NCBI GenBank assembly: GCA_015499995.1
Contig: JADNRV010000147.1
Coordinates: forward strand, 1-64,000
Length of the DNA stretch: 64,000 nt
From: Flammula alnicola
Lineage: Eukaryota > Basidiomycota > Agaricomycetes > Agaricales > Strophariaceae
Direction: 5' to 3'
This document shows, one piece after another, positions 45,889 to 57,976 of the stretch. The stretch's first letter is position 1, and every line of letters begins with the position of its first letter. The translations under genes were made by a program, and so were the position numbers. The notes below the pieces were generated by a model that was not told the DNA's origin, did not search any database, and saw only the letters and a program-made list of their open reading frames with translations.

Positions 45889-46918
45889 ATGCCAAGGTCT
45901 TCTGTAACCAAGCGTAGGGATGCAAAGCAGGAAGCCTTGGAGGCTCGGCTCGGGGAGGAAATGGTCGAGATTATCTTGCGGGATGAAGGGACTCTCATGC
46001 AGGTAGTCTCAGAAATCTGTGGAACCGCAGGCGCAGAACACAACCACCTTCGGTTATCAATCTCTCTGGTCAAGAGCGTCCGTATTTCACTCGCGATGAA
46101 AAGTCTGTCCCTGGCAATTAGTTTTGTTCAGGAGATAGCGAGTTCAGCGGTTGACTTATTTGTTGATTACTGGACTGTGAGTTGTTTCGATGGTTTATGA
46201 CGAGGGTGCCACCTAATCTTCACATCGACTACTCGAATTTAGGCTGTTTTTGATGATAAAAACCGGAAGCTGACAACATCGATACAGCCTAGAGAACTAT
46301 GCGCCTACGTCGGTGATCTCGCGGCCGCGGGATATATATCATATAGGCAATTCAAACTCGCAGTCTTAGTTTTGCTTCGGGGCTTCAGAAAGATTTCTGA
46401 AATTGACGGTCTCGTGTGCCTCTTCAAACATGCCACCACGGGGTGCAGATTTATCAAGGAGGATGCATTTCTAACTGGGTGTCTGGCTGACCTTCGTGCT
46501 CGGTGTGCCCAGTGCATTGGGCCCATGGGATTTATGTCCTCGGTAAAGTTTTCTCCTCTGTCAATTCTAGCATCATTGAAACGTATTTAAACGTTTTCGT
46601 TCTTCTTCGTAGGCGGAGTCGGAGCTCACAGACCACATATGCCATATGTTGCTCCGAAAGGACTGCATTGTATGCCCACGCAGTGGCCATTCTTCGTCGT
46701 TAGCAGCCGTGCCACTGTCGAAGTTTGACAAAGTATCATCTCTGGCGACTATTGCAGGGCCCGATACGGCCCATCCATCCCCTCGTCCCTCGAAAAGGTC
46801 CAAAAAGACTTCCGAAAACTATCCCCGCTGTCTCGTTCCATTCAGGAGGAATATGGGCCAGTTCAGCTGGGGAACGTCTCCTCCGCCTGAAGAGCTTCCC
46901 AGTCCAGACCTATTTTAG
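45889..46918 (+). CDS. Uncharacterised three-exon protein
   Basis: Exons 45889-46176, 46243-46542 and 46613-46918, with two phase-0 GT-AG introns, give 297 aa. The middle is helical and hydrophobic-patterned ('SISLVKSVRISLAMKSLSL', 'SYRQFKLAVLVLLRGFRKI') with several cysteines ('CLADLRARCAQC'). The C-terminus is Ser/Pro/Lys-rich and probably disordered ('SPRPSKRSKKTSE'). Helical-repeat proteins such as MIF4G-like factors look superficially similar, but I cannot assign a family. The start is the ATG before 'PRSSVTKRRDAKQE'; upstream in-frame ATGs at 45784 and 45729 are possible. It is not repeated elsewhere in the window. Confidence 0.6.
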
Positions 46919-47957
46919 CAATCCTTAAAGCTGCATATGAAGCAGATCACTGTATCATTGTATAATATTTTAGGCTTTTGAATTCACTGAGCCTGCAATT
47001 GATGTTCTAAATTTCACGACATCGCTATTAATACGCACGCGCACATCCGGTACTTCGTTTCAACTCAATCCCTGGGTGTCATTATTCTTCCCTTTTCTAC
47101 GGAATCCATGAGATGTATTCCTCCGCTGCTCTCTTCTGAGAGGCCTTGACGCAGAATCTTCTTAGAGGCTTCAATATGACTTGCAGCAGTGTTCAGCATT
47201 GCCATCAGCGCAGCCAAGAGTAGCAGAGTACGTCAATTTTTGAACTGAATCCATATACCGTGACCAATACCTTTCAAAGCGCTGCATCAGCTCTGGGACA
47301 AGGACAACGCCCGCGTTAGCAGATGCGACCTCTTCCGCGTACGACAAGCCCCGCGTTAAATTGGATACCGTTCGCGATCAGTGGCTTCCCGACGATAAGC
47401 ACACGCCTGACGAACTCAATAACGTGCAGGGTCTTGTGGTCGTACGAGCAGAAGCCTTGCGCAATGCCATCTTTATAAATATTCGACACTTTCCGGTCTA
47501 TAATTTACTCTGCCTCTGGTTTCTGGTTGTATCGATATCGGTGATAGCGCATAGGTGGCACTGGAATAATTGATATGACATGCGGAACTGGACAAGATCA
47601 TGATATCGATATACGCTAAAGGGAAGACGGTCTAGTCCCAAGCTAATAGAGTTCTTGCCTGCTAAATTATGTATTTCGAATCTGCAAAAGAGGGTTTGTC
47701 AAATAAAAGAAAGAATTCTTCAACTCTTTTAGATTAGATGGCGTCGTAGCTTTTCTTGGCCCGGCGTGGAAGGAAGCATTGTCCTCTCTCACCAGGCAAC
47801 GGTTCGGCCCTTGTTCATCACACCACGCGCACAGACAACATCGTGCGATCATCGATGATCATGTATATAGGGAGACGGTGTGCGTGTGAAGCATTTATGA
47901 CCATCAGTGGAATAATAATCGAGCAAGTAAATGGATCAGGAATATAGGTAGATAACA
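46919..47957. other. Intergenic with a possible small remnant
   Basis: A plus-strand open stretch at about 47280-47480 reads 'KLDTVRDQWLPDDKHTPDEL', which looks protein-like, but no start, partner exon or family could be found. The rest is unremarkable. Confidence 0.35.
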
Positions 47958-49436
47958 CTACAATATCAAGCAATAATGCTTGCGAATATGTGGAGCTTGG
48001 GTCGTTAACGGTAGCAAATCATCTGGCCAGTTCGCTAGGTCATCATCTGACTCGATTCTCTTTCCCGCATATTCCATAAGAAGGGTCACAGCCATGCTTT
48101 TTCCATTCGATACCCTCATCAACATCTTGTCAAGGAAGGACCAGTCTTCTTCTTCCGAAAGCTCGCCCGGCACTGAGTAGCTGGTGCCTGATTCTAGAGC
48201 CGTGATGGTGATCAAGTCGATCTTGTTCTTCGTAGGAATAGTACGAAGGATATAACAAAATTTTGTAAGTGGCTCGTCGTATTGTGGTGCAAAGGTCAAG
48301 ATAACAGATAGTTCCCTTAGGTTCGGGAGCAGACTGAGGTCATAATCCTGACCATAATCTGCGTCGACTTCAACCGGTGGCGAATCAGTACAGTAAGTCG
48401 AAAGATACACGATAGGGGGCGACTCACGGCAAGTTAATTTCAATGTTTCGAGGGAACTGGAACAGAATCCCAGAATATATAGCATGTCGTTAAACTCTTC
48501 TACGTCCCCCCCGCACTCGAGCATCGTGAGGTCGCTAAAGTCGAGGTAATGCTTCGCCAGGTCTCGAATGCTGCGGGAGCAGTCGTCGAAAACGAATCCA
48601 TCCAGTCGCGGACGCAACGTGGGAGGGAGTTCCCCATCGCGATGTTCCAGGGTAACCCTGTGGAGGTTAAGCCATTCAAGACGGCGGCAGCTAGCCACCA
48701 TGCTGACCGGAATATCTGAAAGACCGCATAATGCCATCGAAGTGACATACGGCGCTAGGAAGGGTTGCACAAGCTGAGTTTCGATGGCGTGATTGTCATC
48801 GAAACGGACTTCAGGACTGAAGTTGTTGTCACGTCTTACCTCTATCGCGAATCGAAATTCTCGTCCTGAAATGGCTTGGGTAATAAGAGACATGATACTC
48901 AGTAGCATAGGATGGTGAAAAATGCCGATGTTGGTTTTCTTCAAGTAGAACTCAATGTTCCGGACGTGTGAGGCGAGGAGGCGGTTTTCGTGGAGGGCGC
49001 TATGAAGGCTGTGCACTTTTTTCACAAGCTTCTCTTTGTCGTTCAGTCCGAAGATACGAATATCAGTGAATAGGTATTTCTGAGAGCGCGATTGGAAGGA
49101 TCTGCAGACGGTTGCGCAAGCAAGGAGGTTCCAAGTAGAATCGTCATCTTGGAAGGTTCTGCAGACGGTCGCGCAAGCAAGGAGGGGCCAAGGAGAATCG
49201 TCACCTCGGACGTGATCAATGATCTCGTCGACGACTTCTTGCGAGAGGCTCGAGAACGCCACTGAAACCACGGACGAGGATGATGAGAGTGGGGGTTGGG
49301 ACTGTAAATGGCTTTCAGAGGTTTTATGTGTCCCTTCGTCGGGGAGCGAAGCTTGGAGTTGCATGACTTTGTGCGATGAGTGCATGCCTTGCAGGTGGAA
49401 GTTAAAAATGAGATTCAAATTGAGAAGCGAAGGCAT
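47958..49436 (-). CDS. F-box/leucine-rich-type protein
   Basis: A single minus-strand exon of 492 aa from the ATG at 49436 (an alternative start is 49385). An F-box lies at about residues 66-120: 'SLSQEVVDEIIDHVRGDD', 'LLACATVCRSFQSRSQKYLF'. The body has the LRR-like pattern of mushroom F-box proteins ('LEWLNLHRVTLE', 'LPNLRELSVILTFAP'). F-box proteins recruit targets to SCF ubiquitin ligases; the target is unknown. The F-box core is partly duplicated: 'PLLACATVCRTFQ' is followed 19 residues later by 'NLLACATVCRSFQ', caused by a 57-bp tandem repeat at about 49088-49201. It is divergent from the eL14 gene by 132 bp. Confidence 0.8.
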   Translation of the reverse strand: MPSLLNLNLIFNFHLQGMHSSHKVMQLQASLPDEGTHKTSESHLQSQPPLSSSSSVVSVAFSSLSQEVVDEIIDHVRGDDSPWPLLACATVCRTFQDDDSTWNLLACATVCRSFQSRSQKYLFTDIRIFGLNDKEKLVKKVHSLHSALHENRLLASHVRNIEFYLKKTNIGIFHHPMLLSIMSLITQAISGREFRFAIEVRRDNNFSPEVRFDDNHAIETQLVQPFLAPYVTSMALCGLSDIPVSMVASCRRLEWLNLHRVTLEHRDGELPPTLRPRLDGFVFDDCSRSIRDLAKHYLDFSDLTMLECGGDVEEFNDMLYILGFCSSSLETLKLTCRESPPIVYLSTYCTDSPPVEVDADYGQDYDLSLLPNLRELSVILTFAPQYDEPLTKFCYILRTIPTKNKIDLITITALESGTSYSVPGELSEEEDWSFLDKMLMRVSNGKSMAVTLLMEYAGKRIESDDDLANWPDDLLPLTTQAPHIRKHYCLIL

Positions 49437-49568
49437 GGAACGAGAACAGGTGCCAAAAGCGTGTATTTCAAACAAATACAAATACTGAGCGAAAATCAGC
49501 CACTATCAACACAACGCCCCAACGACACCTCGACACCGTTCGGCCCATCTTCAAGCAACAAAATCAAG
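49437..49568. promoter_or_regulatory. Divergent promoter, F-box and eL14 genes
   Basis: 132 bp between the two start codons, so promoter elements must be shared or overlap the F-box gene's 5' end. No TATA box is evident, which is common for ribosomal protein genes. Confidence 0.45.
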
Positions 49569-50317
49569 ATGACAGTAAGCATATCTTCCCTCGAGGGTGA
49601 ATCTACGACCTTTAGAAGTACCCCGCAGCGAAATGGAGAAGAAAGATTCTGGATGAGGTGGATGCGCTGCAGAGAGTTTGGATGACGCTGGCTGGTGGAA
49701 ATGGGTTGGGCTATTGCTGGAGGGGATGCGCTGCGTATTGCTCTTGGGTCGTAGAGGATGTTTCAGGAATGGCCGCTGACAATCTTTGTGTTATCTTTTA
49801 GGAATCAAACTTCAAACGCTTCGTCGAGGTCGGACGTGGTTCGTTGGATCCATATTGATTGTCTTCCTCAGCAACTTACATGCCATGAATGACAACAGTG
49901 GTCCTTCTCAAAGCCGGTCCTTCCGCAGGCCGCATCGCTGTGATCGCTGAGATCATTGACCACAACCGCGTACGTTCACCTTTTGAATTATTGCGACTCA
50001 TGTGTTTGACATCGATGCAGGCCTTGATTGACGGCCCAACAACCGACGTCCCCCGCCAATCATACCCCTTCAAACACCTCACCCTTACACCCCTAGCCCT
50101 CACCAAGCTCCCCCGTGCTGCTGGTTCAGGCGTCGTCAAGAAGCAGCTGGAGAAAGAGGCCATCGTCGAGAAGTGGGACAAGTCTAGCTGGGCACAGAAG
50201 AGAGCCGCTGTTGAGAAGAGGCGGTCACTGAACGACTTTGCCCGTTTCTCCGTGATGTTGGCCAAGAAGCAGAGGAGGGATATCGTGCGGAAAGCTGTTA
50301 AGGCGAAGACTGCATAA
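49569..50317 (+). CDS. rpl14: 60S ribosomal protein eL14
   Basis: Four exons (49569-49574, 49802-49838, 49899-49969, 50021-50317) give 136 aa, the usual fungal length. The first exon codes only Met-Thr, as is typical of ribosomal protein genes with an early intron. Family hallmarks: 'FKRFVEVGRVVLLKAGPSAG', 'IAVIAEIIDHNRALIDGP', and C-terminal 'WAQKRAAVEKRRSLNDFARF' with a Lys/Arg-rich tail. It is a structural component of the cytosolic large ribosomal subunit. There are no defects. Confidence 0.95.
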
Positions 50318-51261
50318 ATCGCCATCGATTCCGCGTTTTCGTTTGGGAGGACAGGTCGAGGTTACGCACCAAAATGAGAGGGATCACCACACGTACATGC
50401 CTCGTATGTTATGCCACATATCAGACTTATGCGCCACGCCATCGTTATCTTCCTCGCTTTATACTAAGTTTTGTTTGCTTCAACCAGTCCTTCGGTGCAG
50501 TACATAGTAATTTTCAGGACGAAGCATCGTCAAGAGCCGACTGGAAGGCCGACCACCGATTATTGACTCATCAGCACTCAGCCTTGGGTCGTTCATCTCC
50601 GTTCACGGTGCTTTATCTCTGGAGGGCAGCACTAAGAATTTTAATGGCGATGACGAAACAAAGCACGCACCAGACAGTTTGCCTGTATTCAGCTACGCCG
50701 TGTTTACGAGCCTCCTTTGGCTCGGTAACCGCTAGCTGGTGTGGGCTCCTTCACGGAAAAAGGACTGGATGACGGCTGTATAATTTGCAAACTGAGCCAC
50801 CTTACCTTTCCATAGCGCATGGATACGCGTTGCTCAGTTTTTTTGCAGGCACAGTTTATTTTTCCTCGTCGGATCGTCTAGCGGGTTTCGAGCGAGAGTT
50901 CCAGGAATACAAAGCCCCCAAGGTAAGCAACATTTATGTTCGGCTTGACCACGTCTAATGTCTTCTTCAGGCTCGCGATAGCGAGAGACTGTTTTAGCCC
51001 TGATTTAGGTTTCCACGTATAATCCGGTTGATCCCAACTCTGAAAAGAGCAAGTTCAGTCACTCCTTCAGAGCCAAGACCTGCACTTGGGCCAAATTTTC
51101 TAAGCTGGTAGAACGCTAATAGTTGCAATTATCTTTCGTGTTGAACATAACAATGCATTATAACTGATTACATGTCTCGTGTCAGATTCTAGCGACTATC
51201 CCGAGTCCGTTCAGTAACTGGGGGTACATCACTCGGTACTCGGTGTCGCCACCAAAACCCT
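50318..51261. other. Convergent intergenic spacer
   Basis: Separates the 3' ends of the eL14 and desaturase genes. Short frames (up to 132 codons at 50374-50772) have no motif support. Nothing else is seen. Confidence 0.5.
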
Positions 51262-53058
51262 CTACTGACTCTTGGACTTGAGCCTGTATTGATCGGCGGG
51301 GCGGCGGAGGGCTTCGCCCTTCTTGTCACGGTAGAAGAGAACGTCACCTGGAATGCGCATGATGTGTCAATGGCCGCGCATGTTGTTGTCAATTTGTCTA
51401 GGAAAAAATATTCACCTTCATTCTCAACGAATTGGCACTTGTTGTAACTTTCCCAGAGCGCCTGGAACACGGGCTGGTCAGAGAAGGCGTAGTGGTGACC
51501 AATGAACGCCTTCAGGTGTTGAGTAGCCTCCGGTCCGTGGTCTGTTGAAAGGAGAAAATGAATCAGTTGAGTAGTAGAGACATTGAGCTCCGACGACGAT
51601 GCTTACAGAAAGGCATTTTCGGGAAGAACTGCCAAAGAAGGAAGGATAAGTCGTGAGCATCGTATCTCGTTAGGCGGAGTAGACATTGAGACACTTACGT
51701 GGTGGATAACGTGGTAGTGGGCAACGTCGTGGAGGAAGAAGCGTCCTTGCCATCCGAGGAAAGGCCTGTCGACGGTAGCAGCGGCACCACGCTGGAAGTT
51801 CCATTCCTTGCCGCGGTAGTGGGGGAGAGTGGGGTCGGTGTGATGGAGGTAAGTGATCATGATGACTGGCAGGAACGGAAATGTCAACAAAGGGCGCATT
51901 TACGGTATGTAACGGATGGAGAAAAAAGTGGTGCTTACACCAGTGGGAGACCTCGAGCCAGGGGATGAAGTAGTACTTGAGAGTGTTGGCGACGCCGTAA
52001 ACGGAGCAAGAGTAAGTGACACCCCAGACCATGGCGGCGATGCCGATGTTGGACATGATGACGGCGTTGCGCTGGGCCTTGGTGAAGAGAATGGAGTTCG
52101 GGTCGAAGTGGTTGGTCCATTTGGGGTAGGTCTTCTGGCCGGAAACGTTGAAGACTGGCAAAGGTTGGGGATAAGATCGCGTTAAATCCCGTTCACAATG
52201 AATCACTTACGAAGGTAAGCGGGGAATGCTAGAATTTGTTGGCGGATGAGCATGTAAAGGGTGTAGATGGGGGTGTCGCCGAAGAGTTCATCCCAATCGA
52301 TTTCGTCATTGGGCTTCTCGGGAATGTTAAGGTCTTCGCGGGTCTTGGGGACGTAGACCTCATCGCGCTCCATGGAGGCATGGTTGGAGTGGTGACGGTG
52401 GTGAGAGATTCTCCAAGAGAAGTACGGGGTCCACAGGAAGGTATGAGTGATCTAGAAACATCCAACGCTTCAGCTTAATGGATAAAAACGAGCGCCGTTG
52501 AGAGACTTACAAAGCCCAAAATGTCGTTAACGATCTTGTGGTCAGAGAAAGCACCGTGTCCACACTAAATTATTGCCTACGTGAATACGAGACGTAGGAA
52601 AGGACGGAATTTTCAAACCTCGTGTCCAATAACCCAAATACCAGTCAAAATAAGGCCCTGGAACCACCAGCTGTAGTGTAGGATGTTAACGGAAATATCA
52701 CCTCTCGAATCGTCGAAAAGACTCACTAGACACCCCAAGAAGCCCAGCGGGCAACCTCAGCACCGATTGGGGTGAGAAGTCCCTTGGTAGCCACGGACTG
52801 GAAGTAGGGATCGATGTAGGACGCCAAAGTCCAGGCGGCGGCGGCCAGAAGAACATCGCGAGCGAAGTAGAGGAGACCACGTTTCGTGTCCCTGACGAAA
52901 AGCTCGGCGGGGATAGCCGCACGAATTTCCTTCAAGGACCTACAAAGACTAAATAAGTGCCCACGCGCCTCGATAACATGTGAAACATACCATGGCATGG
53001 GAGTGTACGCTGGAAGCGCGTCCTCACTGTATTTCTCGACTTGAGTGCTGGAGCCCAT
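51262..53058 (-). CDS. Delta-12-type fatty acid desaturase
   Basis: Ten minus-strand exons (53058-52991, 52939-52727, 52670-52619, 52564-52511, 52451-52211, 52154-51939, 51865-51699, 51628-51607, 51541-51416, 51347-51262) give 414 aa. The three di-iron histidine boxes are intact: HECGHG (110-115), HHRHH (146-150) and HVIHH (333-337). Between them are hydrophobic spans (about 70-110, 205-280) for an ER membrane protein. '[15 protein letters not shown]', '[13 protein letters not shown]' and 'FFPKMPFYHGPEAT' are characteristic of oleate (FAD2-type) desaturases, which convert oleoyl to linoleoyl chains using cytochrome b5. A delta-15 or bifunctional specificity cannot be excluded. Exon 8 is a 22-nt micro-exon coding right after the third His box. 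This is a single-copy housekeeping gene inside a duplicated region. Confidence 0.93.
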
Positions 53059-53316
53059 GTTGAAGACTTGTCTTGAACAGGGAGTAGAAAGTACTGTTCC
53101 TCAGATGGATGAGGTGAGTGACTGAATACTGCACCATAAGGCGACGGTGTTTAAAAGCATTTGCCATGGGTGGGGTAGAATACTCATGCGGCCTTGAGTA
53201 AGGGAATCCTGTGAAAGGACGAGTCCAGGGCACGCCAAAACGCATACCCTGCTACTCTACGAGTTGTAACGGGCTTCGTCTGATGTTACCAATCAGGATT
53301 CGTCAATTTCTAGCTG
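53059..53316. other. Upstream region of desaturase gene
   Basis: Promoter interval between the desaturase start and the left edge of the duplicated block. No distinct motif is claimed. Confidence 0.45.
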
Positions 53317-55151
53317 CTGTCCTTACCTATTTGGTGATTTCTGGGCGTGCCAATGGCTGGAATGCGCTTCGCGAGCGATCGTCATTGGTACGATACAGAG
53401 TAAAACCAACTCTGGGCACCCTGGACCGTGTACCACCTAAAAATATCTCACCATCGAATCAGACCTCCCAGTGATGATCTTCATCGGTGTCGGTGTCTTT
53501 GAGGATTTGTCCTATAAGTAAGTAGGCAATATTTAGCAAGATGTTCTTGACCGCCGAGAATTTACTTGTAGCCACCATGATTCTCCTTCAGCCACACGCG
53601 TCAATCGTCTGACCAACACCGCTTTTTCTGAGTCTTAACCTTCTATTGCTCTCTGAAATTCAATATATCGAGGTTCATCGATGGAGATGGGACAAATATT
53701 CATGGATGGTACTGGATCCATTGTTGATTTTTGATTTTGCGTTGAAGGAGAGTAAGGAAGAAATAGGTTGAAATTCAAACCGCGATTGTTCCGGATCAAC
53801 GGCGTGCAACAGGCAGTGAAAGTTATGATCGCTGGTCACTACAGTGGTACTCGTAACAGAACAACGAGCGGCGATGTTCTGAAGCTAACACACCTCCCTT
53901 GCATAAGTATTCCACAGCACCAACAAAGCCGCATATTTGAGTTTTGAGTTCTTTTACTTTGGCTTTTTCCCGGATGCCACCATTGACACGCTAGTAGGGT
54001 CTCCGTGTTTAGCAAATCTTCACGATCAAGCTGTCAGAGTTCTCCGGTCTTTTGGCCTCTCAGTCTCTTGCCTTCTCTTGCTTTCATGCAATGTTTAGGA
54101 TTTTTCGGTGATCAAAGTCGCCAAAATCCCAAGTGACCGCAAAATATTTTCAGCGACATGTCATGCATGTCATGTTCCTTGCGTTTTCCGGGAGCGCCAG
54201 CCGTGCGCATGAGCATCGACATCCTGCGTTCTTCTGCATAATTTTTTTTCGGTCAAGCTGAGATTATCTGCTTAGATGATGGCCCCACCTGCAACGAGAT
54301 CTCGCTCTTGTCGCAATTGAAATGGAGCACACACGCACAAGTAGAAAGGAGGCGATGGTACTTATGTCGAGAGGTCTTGCAGAGTCCGAACATGTGATTC
54401 TCGGCTGATCTTCGAACCCTCGCTCGCTGCGTACTCTGGGTAGATCTCATGCCATACTATTGTCAGTGGCATCTGAACCTTGCACTTGATTGTTGCGTTG
54501 TAGATCTCCTGGAAGCTGGTGAGCGCCGATGGCTAGGGCGATATTCAGGGGAAACTCGAAGACGATTGACTAAAGAAGTGGTTTCGCCAACCGACGCAAG
54601 ATTCGACAGCTCAGTCCTCTGCAATGGCGCGTTTCACTCCGAAAAGATCCTAATCGACAATTATCCGCCATCATCCCATCTACAACCAAAAATCGCGGAC
54701 ATAGCGTCTCATGGAAGACACACTCCTTTACAATGTTCCAAAATTCCTTAAATGCCCTATTTCGCGGTACCTTCTGGACGTTGTTTCTTGAGTACCGAAT
54801 GTTGGAAGCCAGTTGAGTTCAAGTTGTGCGTGATACATCGCCGTTTCTTCTGGGATCTAAAAGAGCACTAGCCATGAAGAATAAATTTTATCAAGTCGAG
54901 TCAATTGTAGCAAGGACCTGGTATATAAGCGCCATGTCGAGACCCGTGTACATCCCTTTCTGCCTCCAGTGATACCGACCCAGTTAGGCGTACTGGAGTA
55001 CTGTTGTGGTACTTAAGTACTTAAGTGGTGGCCTCGTGTAGATTAGATTAGATTAGGACGTCTCGATATGGAATGCAGAGTTGCCGCCTTCCAGTGTCAG
55101 ACGCGCCCGAGGCGGTCAGATTGACTTCCTCTACTGTGTACCTATCTGTCT
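53317..55151. repeat. 3' flank of NACHT copy 3, duplicated block (left copy)
   Basis: Begins sharply at GCTGCTGTCCTTACC and corresponds, in direct orientation and throughout its length, to 59449-61143. Both copies share the GCGCTTCGCGAG and CACCCTGGACCGTGTACC blocks and end at NACHT exon 4. The part nearest the gene also matches 37149-38200 in inverted orientation. No coding features recognised. Confidence 0.8.
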
Positions 55152-57697
55152 TCACGACGTCTCTCCCTCCGCGCTCCCCTCACCTACTACCCTAGCTAGA
55201 TATCGTTCCATGGCTTCCTTCGCCCTTTTGGTCCGACGTGGATATTTCAGCGATGTGTCCACGAAAGAACGTCGGCGTGCCAGCTTGACCAATGTGTCCA
55301 ATTTCCTTGATCTGTCCAAAATTTCTGGAAGGAATTGCAGCATGAAGGAATATATCTCGCGCGAGTGCCGTTTGTGGTTTGCCCAATGTCGATGGAATTT
55401 GGCGAAAGGGTGTGGCGCGGGATCGTCACGGAAAGTGTCCCAGCTTTTCCAAGTCTTTCGTATGACTTGTCGTCGTTTCTTGAAAAACCCACTCCTTGCC
55501 AATTTTCGCCACCTCCACGGGAAATTCCGGCGCATCTTGAGATCGTGGTTCGTGTATCTAGCAGGAAGCTGCTGGTTCGGAAATCCGAGAACACCTAAAC
55601 ACCACAGAGCGGCGACTGCGTATTTGTCGTCCCCCATCGCATATATCCCAGACCTCGACGAGTCCTCCAAAAATGCAATAAGGCTCTCGGAGTCGTACGA
55701 GGCTATGTCGTACAAGTGCAACTGGCTGTCGTCATGTCTGTCTATCTGAGCCAGCATCCACGGAGATGTCAGAAAAAATAGTTCCGCAGTTGAGCGAACT
55801 ATGCACACAATCGAGAGAAGGAATGTGGTTGCGGCATTCAATCCATACTTGTTGAGTTCCATCATTATCAATCGGTCGTAAGATGCAAGTTGATGAGCAT
55901 ATATGTGGTCAGAATCATCGAACCCCTATGAAAATGCAATCAATACCCCAAACATAGAAGGCAAGTATATCGGAAATGCGAACACGCACAAGCATTTTTA
56001 TAGATTCTAGAAATGAGGCGATCCAACGAGAAAGGGGATCGAGTAACATGATCGATCCAGAAAATGGGGAATTTACTAGACCCTGTAGCACATTGTCGAG
56101 AGAAAGATCAAGAATACCCCTTCTCAGATCCGACGTTGGAAGGGCTTTATTCAAATGGAACGATAGGGCGTTGTAGGCGTAGTGAAATGTTGGTTTATCT
56201 ATCGCGTAACTTAAGAATTAGAATTAATGATGACATTAATGGAAGTGTGTCTACCTCGTGCCTTGAGATCCTGTAAACATTGATTTGCAAATTTTGTATG
56301 CATTAATTGAGGATTAATGTGGAATTGTCGCGATCTAGCCATGTCAAAGAGAAAGTCCTGTAGAGAGGCATGTAAAACTCGTATCTGCGGACCCAGGTAT
56401 TCGTTCCTTGTATCAATCTCGATCACGGATGCAAGATCGCCTAGGATAACTTCAACATCCCCCGGGTTTAAACCCAGAAATTTGGCGATTTGGTGTAAGC
56501 CCCTACGACTGAGTATCGCATTTTTCCATCTGAGAAGGACGGTGCCAATGATTAGTAACGCCGACTCGATGTCGTCCAAGCATGACATTATGTGCATATA
56601 CAGCGCATCGAGCTCGGCAAAAGGCGTGTCATTGTGAGCAGGACGTAACCCCAAGATAACGTCTAATCGATTGGGGGGTATGTGACGGATCGAAGATGTG
56701 TACCTCATGACAGTTGCAGCGTAGATGAACTGGCCGGACGCTTTTTTGACCAGTGATTCAATAACCTCGGAGAGAGGCCAGTGAGCAGGAATGTAACGCA
56801 TCTTCGGGTGCGTGTTCTTGATACGGAGAAAAGAGTCTTGAAGGAAGAGACGAATATCATCATCGGGGTGAAAAGAATTGTCTAACGCCAGGGAAGTCCG
56901 AAGTTCGGGAAGTCGTCCGGAATTGAATGAATACGAGATCCGTTGCTCAGGGCGGCTCACTATAAGAAAGATGAACGGCAAATGATGCTGTTGGAGGGCA
57001 TGTGCAATAGATTCGATGATTTGGCTCTGTACTCGGGAATCTTGACACTCGTCGAGGCCATCAATGATAATCAATCGAGGGGAGGAACTGGGATCGTTGA
57101 AGTATCCGGAGGCGACAAGGTCTTGGATGGGGTCCAAGAGGAGGGATTTGATTTGCGCATCCAACGATCGTTTGAAGATCAATGGATCGCGGTCGATTAT
57201 CTTTTCAATTCGTGCGCGTGCTCCAGGAATGTTGGAGGCTAGTTGGTATGCGAGGGTAGGGATAAGGGCGTCGCCGCGTTTTCGGGTATGATCAGACCTA
57301 GAGAAAAAGAAGGTGGCCAGAAGGATGTTCGCCGCGTCGCAAAGCTCAGCGATACTCTGAGCAATCGCAGACTTTCCCGATCCCGCTGGTCCATATAGCC
57401 ACAGGATAAGCGCGCTGAGATCTTCTTTCCCCAATATCCAGTTCATAATCCTCTCTAGGACAGCGACGCGTGTTCTCGGGTGACATCTAGGGGGATCGAA
57501 ACGTTCGCTGGAGTTATGAAAGGCTCCAGGTGCAGTTGCTTGTTGTAAGCGTTCAAATGCTGTTCATATCATGCAATCAGTTCAATGATTGCGAGCTCCA
57601 TCTGAAGTGACTGTGTCGCACCTGCAGGGCCGCTGTGCAACTCGGTGACCTGTGTGAATGAACCCCCGAGGACGTTGAGGTTACTTCGCGAGAACAT
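55152..57697 (-). CDS. NACHT NTPase copy 3, intact
   Basis: Four minus-strand exons (57697-57622, 57559-56255, 56198-55990, 55925-55152) have exactly the lengths of copy 2 (76, 1305, 209, 774 nt) and give 787 aa. Walker A 'GPAGSGKSAIAQ', Walker B 'LIIIDGLDE' and the Arg/Trp-rich C-terminal region ('RRNFPWRWRKLARSGFFKKR') are all present and open. Intron 3 is the short ancestral form without the hAT insertion. It points away from, and lies head to head with, the broken Atg14 copy 3, only about 280 bp between start codons, so its upstream region is much shorter than those of copies 2 and 4 and its promoter may be altered. Presumed role as for copy 2. Confidence 0.87.
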
Positions 57698-57976
57698 CTA
57701 GTAGAAAATATATGCCCTTGAATGACTTTGTTGGATTAGTAGAGGTCGCAAGTAACAAGATGGTGGGAGGACGAACAAGTGCTATGACTCTGCACTCACG
57801 CCAGCGCCCGAGAGCTGTGTAGGCTTTGGTGCGGCCAAAGCCGATGTGGTTTACATAATGCGTGGTCGGCAAATGATGATGAGTATGTATCGCCGCCCTC
57901 GCCTTTGTCCTTTGACGCTGACAGAAAAGTCTACAGCCTACTCTTGACTTCAACTCCCAGCAACTTCCCCTCGTGC

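Noticed and set aside
54405..54420. TTCGAACCC words (also near 38010 and 3673) as tRNA T-loops
   Set aside because: No A box at the right distance, and no pairing acceptor or T stems. The two unit-flank examples are simply copies of the same repeat.
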